Positions 1-6,092 of a stretch of DNA of 10,221 nucleotides are shown one piece after another. Origin of the DNA: Acidimicrobiia bacterium UBA6912. GTDB lineage: Bacteria > Actinomycetota > Acidimicrobiia > Spongiisociales > UBA5794. A model generated the notes under the pieces. It had not been told where the DNA came from. It did no database searches and worked only from the letters and a program-made list of their open reading frames with translations. The stretch is from positions 1-10,221 of the forward strand of contig DKBA01000097.1 of assembly GCA_002450985.1 (NCBI GenBank), read 5' to 3'. The translations under genes were made by a program, and so were the position numbers. Position 1 is the first letter of the stretch, and each line of letters begins with the position of its first letter.

Positions 1-90
1 GGATCGGGCACCGGCGGCAAGGCCGGTGGGGGCCCCTACTACGTCACGCAGTACCTGCGAGAGCAGAGCCGGACGGTCGTCGAGCGGTGA
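1..90 (+). CDS. Aldehyde dehydrogenase, 1-pyrroline-5-carboxylate dehydrogenase-like (3' end only)
   Basis: Only the last 29 codons and the TGA stop (88-90) are in the window; the frame is open from base 1. The peptide starts GSGTGGKAGGGPYY and ends in a basic, helical tail. An S-G-T-x-x-K-A-G-G-P segment followed by Y/L residues is typical of the C-terminus of NAD(P)-dependent aldehyde dehydrogenases of the L-glutamate-gamma-semialdehyde (P5C) dehydrogenase group, such as RocA, PruA and the C-terminal part of PutA. In that group the segment lies close to the aldehyde site. The catalytic Cys and Glu lie upstream of the window and cannot be checked. Four bases separate its stop from the next start, so it is probably the preceding gene of the same operon. 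A related semialdehyde dehydrogenase with another substrate is possible, because 29 residues cannot fix specificity. Confidence 0.72.
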   Translation, partial: GSGTGGKAGGGPYYVTQYLREQSRTVVER

Positions 91-94
91 CCCG

Positions 95-1009
95 ATGAGC
101 AAGGTCGCGTCGATGCACGACGCCGTCGCCGCGCTGGTGCGGGACGGCGACACCGTCGCCATCGAGGGGTTCACCCACCTCATCTCGTTCGCCGCCGGCC
201 ACGAGATCATCCGGCAGCGCAGACGTGATCTCACGCTGTGCCGCCTGACCCCGGACATCGTCTACGACCAGATGGTGGCGGCCGGGGTCGCCCGCAAACT
301 GGTCTTCTCGTGGATGGGCAATCCCGGGGTCGGCTCTCTCCATGCCATTCGACGCCGCATCGAGCATGCCGACCCTGCGCCACTCGAGATCGAGGAGTAC
401 AGCCACTTCGGGATGGTCGGCCGCTACACGGCCGGGGCGGCGGGTCTTCCCTTCTTTCCGCTCCGCAGCTATGAGGGGAGTGATCTCCCGACGGCCAACC
501 CGCGCATCGTCCCCGTCGCCAGCCCGTACGGCGACGAGATCGTGTACGCCGTGCCGCCGCTCAACCCGGACGTCACCATCATCGGCGTGCAGCGAGCCAC
601 GGCGGCAGGCGACGCCCAGGTGTGGGGGCTCACCGGGTGCCAGCAGGAGGCGGCATTCGCCGCCGACCGCGTGATCGTGGTGTGCGAGGAGCTGGTCGAC
701 GAGGCGGTGGTGCGGGCCGATCCCAATCGCACGCTCGTCCCCGGACTGGTCGTCGACGCCGTCGTCGTCGTCCCCCACGGCTGCCACCCGTCCTTCGCCC
801 AGGGCTACTACGACCGCGACAACGCCTTCTATCTCGCCTGGGATGCGATCAGCCGCGACCCAGAGGCGCTGGCAGCTTGGATCGACGAATGGGTCTACGC
901 CCTCGCCGACCACGCCGAGTACGCCGCCAAGGTGGGGGAGGAGCGGTGGCGGGAGCTGACCCCGGTCTCGGCACCATCCGGTGGGGTCGACTACGGGAGC
1001 TACGCGTGA
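95..1009 (+). CDS. CoA transferase, subunit A (glutaconate CoA-transferase GctA-like)
   Basis: The 304-residue product looks like the alpha subunit of a heteromeric class I CoA transferase, which moves CoA between acyl-CoA and a free carboxylic acid in the cytoplasm. Visible family features are the N-terminal DGDTVAIEGF stretch (residues 17-26), the GNPGVGS turn (75-81), NPDVTIIGVQRA (158-169) and the C-terminal HPSFAQGYYDRDNAFY segment (231-246) characteristic of GctA relatives. Its length fits the GctA type rather than the shorter (about 220-residue) SCOT/AtoD type. ATG 95 is chosen because it lies just after the upstream stop, with a weak GAGCGG ribosome-binding site 7 bases before it. An in-frame start at 26 would overlap the dehydrogenase gene and add 23 low-complexity residues. 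The gene overlaps subunit B by 4 bases, as expected for a 1:1 complex. The acid substrate (3-oxo acid, dicarboxylate or other) cannot be read from sequence alone. Confidence 0.9.
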   Translation: MSKVASMHDAVAALVRDGDTVAIEGFTHLISFAAGHEIIRQRRRDLTLCRLTPDIVYDQMVAAGVARKLVFSWMGNPGVGSLHAIRRRIEHADPAPLEIEEYSHFGMVGRYTAGAAGLPFFPLRSYEGSDLPTANPRIVPVASPYGDEIVYAVPPLNPDVTIIGVQRATAAGDAQVWGLTGCQQEAAFAADRVIVVCEELVDEAVVRADPNRTLVPGLVVDAVVVVPHGCHPSFAQGYYDRDNAFYLAWDAISRDPEALAAWIDEWVYALADHAEYAAKVGEERWRELTPVSAPSGGVDYGSYA

Positions 1010-1749
1010 GCGGATGGACCGAGAGCGAGATGATGGTGGTCGCCGCCGCCCGCCGCCTCACCGACGAGCGAGTCTGCTTCGTCGGCATCGGGCTGCCCAA
1101 CATCGCCTGTGCCCTCGCCAAGCGCACGGCGAACCCTCAGCTCGAGCTGGTCTACGAGTCCGGCGTGTTCGGCGCCGAACCGGCTCGGCTCCCGCTGTCG
1201 ATCGGCGACCCGACACTCGCCGCCGGCGCCGCTGCGGTGACCGGCATGTTTCAGCTGTTCGCCTACTACCTCCAAGGAGGCCGGGTCGACGTCGCCTTCC
1301 TCGGGGCGGCGCAGATCGATGCGGCCGGCAACATCAACACGACGGTCGTCGGCGACTATGCGGCGCCGGACGTGCGGCTCCCGGGCTCGGGTGGGGCATG
1401 CGAGATCGGGATCAACGCCAAGAAGGTGTTCGTCATCATGCGCCAGTCCGCCCGCTCGTTCGTCCCCCATGTCGACTTCGTCACCACGTCGGGCCATCCA
1501 CCCGGGGGACGGCCTGCCCGCTGGGGCGCCGGCCCTGCTCTCGTCGTCACGCAGCTCGGTGTCTTCGGGTTCACCGAGGGAGTGATGCAACTCGAGAGCG
1601 TGCACCCCGGGGTCGACATCGCCACCGTCCGGGCGGCGTGCGGGTGGGACCTCGAGGTCGACGCCGCCGTGGCGCAGACCCCACCGCCGACCGAGGCCGA
1701 GCTCGCCGCGGTCCGCGTCCTCGATCCCGACCGGACGTACCTGCGATGA
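1006..1749 (+). CDS. CoA transferase, subunit B (GctB-like, catalytic subunit)
   Basis: The 247-residue product is the beta subunit partner of the preceding gene and should carry the catalytic glutamate of the A/B enzyme. The motif VYESGVFGAEP places Glu51 where the thioester-forming Glu of GctB lies, and the LPGSGG loop (residues 125-130) matches the glycine-rich oxyanion loop of class I CoA transferases. FLGAAQIDAAGNINTT (98-113) is another family hallmark. The start is GTG 1006, which shares GTGA with the stop of subunit A and has a strong GGGAG site at 995-999 with 6-base spacing. Annotations of relatives range from glutaconate to 3-oxoadipate CoA transferase. The context (aminotransferase and deacetylase) would suit activation of a 3-oxo or omega-acetamido acid, but this is inference. 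Confidence 0.92.
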   Translation: MSGWTESEMMVVAAARRLTDERVCFVGIGLPNIACALAKRTANPQLELVYESGVFGAEPARLPLSIGDPTLAAGAAAVTGMFQLFAYYLQGGRVDVAFLGAAQIDAAGNINTTVVGDYAAPDVRLPGSGGACEIGINAKKVFVIMRQSARSFVPHVDFVTTSGHPPGGRPARWGAGPALVVTQLGVFGFTEGVMQLESVHPGVDIATVRAACGWDLEVDAAVAQTPPPTEAELAAVRVLDPDRTYLR

Positions 1750-3062
1750 GCGGCGTATTCCGCCGCACCGCCGGCGAGCCGGTGGTCGCAGTGCGCGGCG
1801 AGGGCGCGTGGGTGATGGATGCCGGGGACCGCCGGTATCTCGATGCGGCCGGCGGCGCCATCGCGGTGAGCATCGGCCACGGCGACCAGGGCGTTGCCGC
1901 GGCGATGCGGCGGCAGGCGGCACAGCTCGCCTACGTCCACGCCGCCGCCTTCACGACCGAGCCCGTCGAGGCATACGCCGCCGAGCTGGCCGCAGTGCTC
2001 CCGATCGTCGACCCCTACGTGTTCCCGGTGTCGGGCGGCGCCGAGGCGGTGGAGACCGCCTTCAAGCTCGCTCGCGCCTACCACCTCGCGGCGGGTGAGC
2101 CGGAGCGGCACGTCATCGTCGCCCGCCACGGGTCCTATCACGGCAACACCCGCGGGGCGCTCGACGCCTCAGGGCGGGCCGGGCTGCGCCGTCCGTACGA
2201 ACCCTGGCTGGGACAGACGGTTCACGTTCCTGCGGTGTACGAGTACCGCTGCCCGAACCCCGCGCACCCGGGTGGCTGTGGGCAGTGGCACGCCGAGCGC
2301 CTGGCGGAGACATTCGGGCGTATCGGACCGGGCCGCGTGGCCGCCTTCATCGCCGAGCCGATCGCCGGCGCCACCCTCGGCGCCGCGGTGCCGCCGGGCG
2401 ACTACTGGCCCGCCGTCGCCGGCGTCTGTCGCGACCACGGCGTGCTGCTGATCGCAGACGAGGTGATGGGCGGCTTCGGTCGCACGGGGGCGTGGTTCGC
2501 CATTGATCACTGGGGCGTGCGGCCGGACATCCTGGTGGCGGCGAAGGGTGCCTCGAGCGGGTACTGGCCGCTCGGCATCTGTGCCGCCTCGGGTGCGGTC
2601 CACGATGCGGTGGCGGCAGTCGGGTTCGTCCACGGCTACACCTGGTCGCACCACCCTGTGGGCGCCGCCGTCGGCCGCGAGGTGCTCCGCCGCCTCACAG
2701 ACGGCGGCCTCGTCGAACGAGCTGGAGTAGTGGGGGAGCGGCTGCGCAGCCGTCTCGCCGAGGCAGTGGAGGACTCGCCGGTCGTCGGCGACGTCAGGGG
2801 TCGGGGGATGCTCATCGGTGTCGAGCTGGTCGCCGACCGTGCGACGAAGGCGCCGTTCCCGCGCGCGGTGCGCATCACCGAGCGGGTGGTCGCCGCCGCC
2901 CGCAGCCGCGGTCTGCTCGTGTACTCGTCCACGGGTCACGTCGACGGAGACGGCGACCTCGTCCTGCTCGGTCCGCCCTTCACCATCGACCACACCGAGG
3001 AGACCATGATCATCGAACGTCTCGACGCCGCCATCGACGAGGTCGCCGGGGGAACGCCGTGA
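1746..3062 (+). CDS. Class III (omega/beta-amino acid type) PLP aminotransferase, YodT-like
   Basis: This 438-residue fold-type I PLP enzyme has the size usual for class III aminotransferases. The order of motifs is normal: FPVSGGAEAVETAFKLAR (residues 93-110, cofactor phosphate binding), ARHGSYHGNT (126-135), FIAEPIAG (201-208), LLIADEVMGGFGRTG (234-248, with Asp238 contacting the PLP ring nitrogen) and LVAAKGASSGYWPLG (263-277, with Lys267 as the Schiff-base lysine). Such enzymes transfer the amino group of omega- or beta-amino acids or diamines to 2-oxo acids. A Y-R-C-P-x7-C insertion (Cys169, Cys178) is shared, as far as I recall, with the YodT-like 'aspartate aminotransferase family' group. 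It is not typical of GabT or BioA. The start ATG 1746 overlaps the CoA transferase B stop (ATGA), implying coupled translation. The exact amino donor is unknown; a beta-lysine or polyamine-derived substrate is a context-based guess. Confidence 0.9.
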   Translation: MSGVFRRTAGEPVVAVRGEGAWVMDAGDRRYLDAAGGAIAVSIGHGDQGVAAAMRRQAAQLAYVHAAAFTTEPVEAYAAELAAVLPIVDPYVFPVSGGAEAVETAFKLARAYHLAAGEPERHVIVARHGSYHGNTRGALDASGRAGLRRPYEPWLGQTVHVPAVYEYRCPNPAHPGGCGQWHAERLAETFGRIGPGRVAAFIAEPIAGATLGAAVPPGDYWPAVAGVCRDHGVLLIADEVMGGFGRTGAWFAIDHWGVRPDILVAAKGASSGYWPLGICAASGAVHDAVAAVGFVHGYTWSHHPVGAAVGREVLRRLTDGGLVERAGVVGERLRSRLAEAVEDSPVVGDVRGRGMLIGVELVADRATKAPFPRAVRITERVVAAARSRGLLVYSSTGHVDGDGDLVLLGPPFTIDHTEETMIIERLDAAIDEVAGGTP

Positions 3063-4138
3063 ACATGCCGCAGCTGCGCATGCCGGCGGTGTGGAGCGAG
3101 GCTCACCGCCTGCACGACCCGCACGGAGAGGTGTGGGTCGGCATCCTCATCCCACCGCTCGAGGTGCCGGAGCGAGGCGAGGTCATCCGCGAAGCACTCG
3201 TGGCCGCTGGTGCGCCCGTCGTTGCCCCGAAGCCGCACCCCCGCAGCGACCTCGCCGCGGTGCACGACCCCGGCTTCCTCGCGCATCTGGAGAGCGCATA
3301 CGAGCGCTGGGTCGACGCCGGGTTTCCCGACGACCCCGGTCAGGATCGGGTGGTTCCCTACGTGTTCCCTCTCCCGCAGAGCTTCGGAGCGGTGCCGCGC
3401 CGCATGCCCACTGCCGAGTCGGCCCGGGCCGGATGGTATGCGATGGACACGACGACGCCGCTGGGGCGGGGGACCTGGGAGGCGGCCCGCGCCGCCGCCG
3501 ACGCGGCGCTGACCGCCGCCGAGATGGTGCTCGGCGGGGAGCCCGCCGTCTACGCCATGTGCCGCCCGCCCGGCCACCACGTCGGGCGGGACTTCTACGG
3601 CGGCTCGTGCTACCTCAACAACGCAGCCATCGCCGCCGAGCGGCTGCGCCGTGGCGGCGCCGGTCGGGTGGGCATCGTCGACCTCGACGCCCATCACGGC
3701 AATGGCACCCAGGTGATCTTCTACGAGCGGGCCGACGTGGTGTACACCTCGGTGCACATCGACCCGGACGAGGGCTGGTTCCCCCACTTCATGGGGCGCG
3801 CCGACGAGCGCGGTGTGGGGGAGGGGGCCGGCGCCAACGTGAACGCTCCGGTGCCCGAAGGCGCCGGCGACGCCGAGTGGCTCGAGGGGGTCGACCGTCT
3901 GTGTGAAGCGGTGGCAGGGTGCGATGCGTTGGTGGTGTCACTTGGTGTCGACGGCCACGTCGACGACCCCGAGAGCCCCCTCGAGATGACCGGCGACGGC
4001 TACGCCGAGGCGTGCCGCCGGATAGGCTCGCTCGGGCTGGCCACGGTGCTGGTGCAGGAGGGAGGCTACGACCTCACGACCCTCGGAGGGCTCGTGGTCG
4101 GCAGCCTCGCCGGGTTCGAGGAGGGACGTGGCGCATGA
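3059..4138 (+). CDS. Zinc deacetylase of the HDAC family, acetylpolyamine amidohydrolase-like
   Basis: This 359-residue member of the arginase/deacetylase fold would hydrolyse an N-acetyl amide to acetate and free amine. All active-site elements are present: RPPGHH (residues 169-174, with the His173-His174 dyad), NNAAIAA (187-193), VDLDAHHGNG (207-216, with zinc ligands Asp210 and His212), SLGVDGHVDDP (294-304, third zinc ligand Asp298) and QEGGYD (333-338, catalytic Tyr337). The long insertion around residues 85-140, ending in DTTTPLGRGTWEAA, is typical of bacterial acetylpolyamine amidohydrolases (AphA), in which it narrows the active site and helps form the dimer. GTG 3059 is preferred: it overlaps the aminotransferase stop (GTGA) and has GGGGGA at 3048-3053 with 5-base spacing. 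ATG 3065, two codons later, is the alternative. There is no signal peptide, so it is cytoplasmic. In this operon a small-molecule substrate is far likelier than protein acetyl-lysine. Confidence 0.9.
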   Translation: MNMPQLRMPAVWSEAHRLHDPHGEVWVGILIPPLEVPERGEVIREALVAAGAPVVAPKPHPRSDLAAVHDPGFLAHLESAYERWVDAGFPDDPGQDRVVPYVFPLPQSFGAVPRRMPTAESARAGWYAMDTTTPLGRGTWEAARAAADAALTAAEMVLGGEPAVYAMCRPPGHHVGRDFYGGSCYLNNAAIAAERLRRGGAGRVGIVDLDAHHGNGTQVIFYERADVVYTSVHIDPDEGWFPHFMGRADERGVGEGAGANVNAPVPEGAGDAEWLEGVDRLCEAVAGCDALVVSLGVDGHVDDPESPLEMTGDGYAEACRRIGSLGLATVLVQEGGYDLTTLGGLVVGSLAGFEEGRGA

Positions 4139-5949
4139 GCATGTGGGTGAACATCGACGAGCACAACGGGGTTCCCAGCCAGCCCCGCCCGGACGCCGCC
4201 CCGCCGCCGCACTGGCGTCTCGACGCCATCGCCGCGGTCGGGCGTCCGCATCATCTGGTGGCTTCGGCGGCGGGCCACGAGGTGGCCTTCGTGCTCGATG
4301 CCGGGGAGGCATCGGACGTCTGGGTGATGGGTGTCGACGGCAGCGGGTTGCGCCGGCTCACCACCGTCCGAGACCCCCATGCGTTCTGGGAGGACACTGC
4401 GCCGGCGTGGTCGCCGGACGGGACTCGGGTCGCCTTCGCCGAAGGGGGATCGATTCACGTCGTGGCTGCCACCGGCGGGCCGCCGCGCACGCTCGTCGAG
4501 GGCGGTTCCCCGCAATGGCTCGATGATGCGCACCTGCTGATCACCGTGGATCGCGACCGCGTCTCGCGACTGTGCCGGATCGCGGTGGACGACCCATGGC
4601 CGGTTGCAATGAGCCCGGCGGACGGGCACGCCTGGGCGGCGTCCATCGCCCCAGACCGGCGGCGGATCGCCTATGTCCACGCCCCGCGTGACGATCGGAA
4701 ACGCAGCGAACTCAGGCTTCTCGACCTCACCGACGGCTCGGTGACGACGCTCGTGTCCGATCGTGGCTTCTTCGTCGGCAACCCCGCGTTCTCGCCAGAC
4801 GGCCGCGCGGTCGCCTACACGTCGGAGCGGTCGGGGTGGAGCGAGGTCCACCTCATCGACGGCGGGGAGGAACGACGGGTCACGTCGGATGAGGCCGACT
4901 TCTCGGAGCTGTCGTGGCATCGCGACGACCGCAGGCTGGTCGCACGCCGGACCCGGCACGGCGTGGGGGATCTGGTGACGGTCGACACGGCGAGCGGCGA
5001 TGTCACCGTGCTCGCGCCGGGCGGGTCGTGGTCGTCGCCGCAGTGGACGGCCGGAGGCGACGTCATCGCCGTGTACGAGGACCACGCCACCGCACCCCGC
5101 ATCCGGGCCGTTGCCGGCGCGGAGCCGGTGACCTGCCTCTCGATGGTGCCCGCTGCGATCGATGCCGCCCCCCACGTCACGCCCGAGGTCGTGGCCTACC
5201 GGTCGTTCGACGGGCTCGAGGTCCCCGGGTTCCTCTTCAGGCCGGCGACCGCCGACGGCGGGCGGTGTCCCGTGGTGGTCTACCCGCACGGCGGCCCGAC
5301 GTCGCACTACGGCGACGAATGGGACGGGCACGCCCAGTACTTCCTCGACAAGGGCTATGGCTGGTTCGCCGTCAATTTTCGGGGCAGCACCAGCTACGGG
5401 CTCGATTTCGAGCACGCAGAGCACGGGCGGTGGGGCGTCGCCGACACCGAGGATTGCCTCGCCGCCTACGACTACCTCGCCGGGCTCGACTGGGTGGACC
5501 CCGGCCGCATCGCCATCTTCGGGGCGAGCTACGGGTCCTACATGGCGCTGGCCGCCCTCGCTCGCGACCCGCAACGCCGCTTCGCCTGCGGCGTCGCCAA
5601 GTACGGCGACTGCGACATCCTCACCTCGTGGGCGCAAGGCGATCAGGTCGGCATCGAGGACCTGGAGCGCATGATGGGCCACCCCTCCGAGAACCGGGAG
5701 GGCTATCGGGAGGGGTCGCCGATCCACTGGGTGGCCGACATCGAGCGCCCGCTCCTCATCGCCCACGGCGAGCAGGACGAACGGGTGCATCCCAAGCAGT
5801 CGCAGCAGGTCACCGAGGCGCTGCGTCGCCTCGGCAAGACCTTCGAGTACGTCACCTACCCCACCGAGGGCCACGGGCTGCTGCGCCGGGCACCCCAGAT
5901 CCACTTCTACGAGCGGCTGGAGCGCTTCCTCGACTGGTACCTGATGTGA
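4135..5949 (+). CDS. S9 family (prolyl oligopeptidase-type) serine peptidase
   Basis: This 604-residue protein has an N-terminal beta-propeller of TolB/PD40-like blades (for example PAWSPDGTRVAFAE at 90-103 and PAFSPDGRAVAYTSERS at 217-233) and a C-terminal alpha/beta-hydrolase domain from about residue 355. The catalytic triad is visible: Ser465 in GASYGSY, Asp548 in GEQDERVHP and His580 in TEGHG. The oxyanion region YPHGGPTSHY (383-392) and FRGSTSYG (415-422) are also standard for the family. Such enzymes cleave short peptides or acyl-peptides, with the propeller excluding folded proteins. No signal peptide or membrane segment is seen, so it probably acts in the cytoplasm. The start ATG 4135 overlaps the deacetylase stop (ATGA), with GGAGG at 4120-4124; ATG 4141 is also possible. 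It is the last gene of the first run and precedes a peptide-type importer, which suggests it trims imported peptides. Aminoacyl- versus dipeptidyl-peptidase specificity is undetermined. Confidence 0.92.
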   Translation: MSMWVNIDEHNGVPSQPRPDAAPPPHWRLDAIAAVGRPHHLVASAAGHEVAFVLDAGEASDVWVMGVDGSGLRRLTTVRDPHAFWEDTAPAWSPDGTRVAFAEGGSIHVVAATGGPPRTLVEGGSPQWLDDAHLLITVDRDRVSRLCRIAVDDPWPVAMSPADGHAWAASIAPDRRRIAYVHAPRDDRKRSELRLLDLTDGSVTTLVSDRGFFVGNPAFSPDGRAVAYTSERSGWSEVHLIDGGEERRVTSDEADFSELSWHRDDRRLVARRTRHGVGDLVTVDTASGDVTVLAPGGSWSSPQWTAGGDVIAVYEDHATAPRIRAVAGAEPVTCLSMVPAAIDAAPHVTPEVVAYRSFDGLEVPGFLFRPATADGGRCPVVVYPHGGPTSHYGDEWDGHAQYFLDKGYGWFAVNFRGSTSYGLDFEHAEHGRWGVADTEDCLAAYDYLAGLDWVDPGRIAIFGASYGSYMALAALARDPQRRFACGVAKYGDCDILTSWAQGDQVGIEDLERMMGHPSENREGYREGSPIHWVADIERPLLIAHGEQDERVHPKQSQQVTEALRRLGKTFEYVTYPTEGHGLLRRAPQIHFYERLERFLDWYLM

Positions 5950-6092
5950 CGCCGGGGCCCTGAGGAGGGGGACGCCGGGTGCCTCCCCGCCGAGATCGCG
6001 AAAAACCGGGCAAAATAGGGACCTCGATCGAGCGTCTCGCCGGTTGCGGCGGTTCTATGCTCGAACGACTTTTCGCCCACCCTGGAGGAACC
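5950..6092 (+). promoter_or_regulatory. Intergenic region with probable promoter/operator of the ABC importer
   Basis: This is the only sizeable gap in the window. Bases 6000-6018 are A-rich against very GC-rich surroundings. CTCGATCGAG at 6023-6032 is a perfect 10-base palindrome. TATGCT at 6056-6061 is a possible -10 hexamer, with GTTC (6052-6055) and GAAC (6063-6066) as inverted arms around it. No good -35 hexamer lies 16-18 bases upstream. A start site near 6068 would leave a leader of about 25 bases carrying the ribosome-binding site. GACGCCGGG occurs twice (5948-5956 and 5971-5979). A GGAGG/CCTCC stem (5964-5968 with 5982-5986) has a 13-base loop and no T-run, so it is not called as a terminator. 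Confidence 0.4.
6084..6089 (+). promoter_or_regulatory. Ribosome-binding site of the solute-binding protein gene
   Basis: GGAGGA lies 3 bases before ATG 6093 and is the strongest Shine-Dalgarno match in the region. It fixes the start at 6093 rather than at the in-frame GTG 5979, and the product from 6093 begins directly with a signal peptide. Confidence 0.8.

Noticed and set aside
26..94. Extended N-terminus of CoA transferase subunit A from the in-frame start at 26
   Set aside because: It would overlap the dehydrogenase reading frame by 65 bases and adds a non-conserved Ser/Arg-rich stretch. ATG 95 gives the normal family N-terminus.
3059..4138. Classification of the deacetylase as a chromatin-type or acetoin-utilisation (AcuC) protein deacetylase
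   Set aside because: The long insertion with DTTTPLGRGTWEAA and the operon context fit acetylpolyamine amidohydrolase-like enzymes better.
4066..5904. Long open frame on the minus strand (612 codons) opposite the S9 peptidase
   Set aside because: Its translation has no recognisable domain and is rich in Arg, Gly, Ala and Asp, as expected from the antisense of a GC-rich gene. The plus strand carries a complete peptidase with an intact triad.
5964..5986. Possible transcription terminator after the S9 peptidase gene
   Set aside because: The only clear stem is 5 base pairs (GGAGG/CCTCC) with a 13-base loop and no following T-run, so it is too weak to call.
6052..6066. LexA/SOS-box-like element (GTTC and GAAC arms)
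   Set aside because: The actinobacterial SOS box has the order CGAAC-N4-GTTCG. Here the arms are in the opposite order with 7-base spacing, so it is not a LexA site, only a generic inverted repeat.
5979..6092. Extended N-terminus of the solute-binding protein from GTG 5979
   Set aside because: The extra 38 residues would bury the signal peptide. ATG 6093 has a strong GGAGGA site and begins directly with the MRR-hydrophobic leader.
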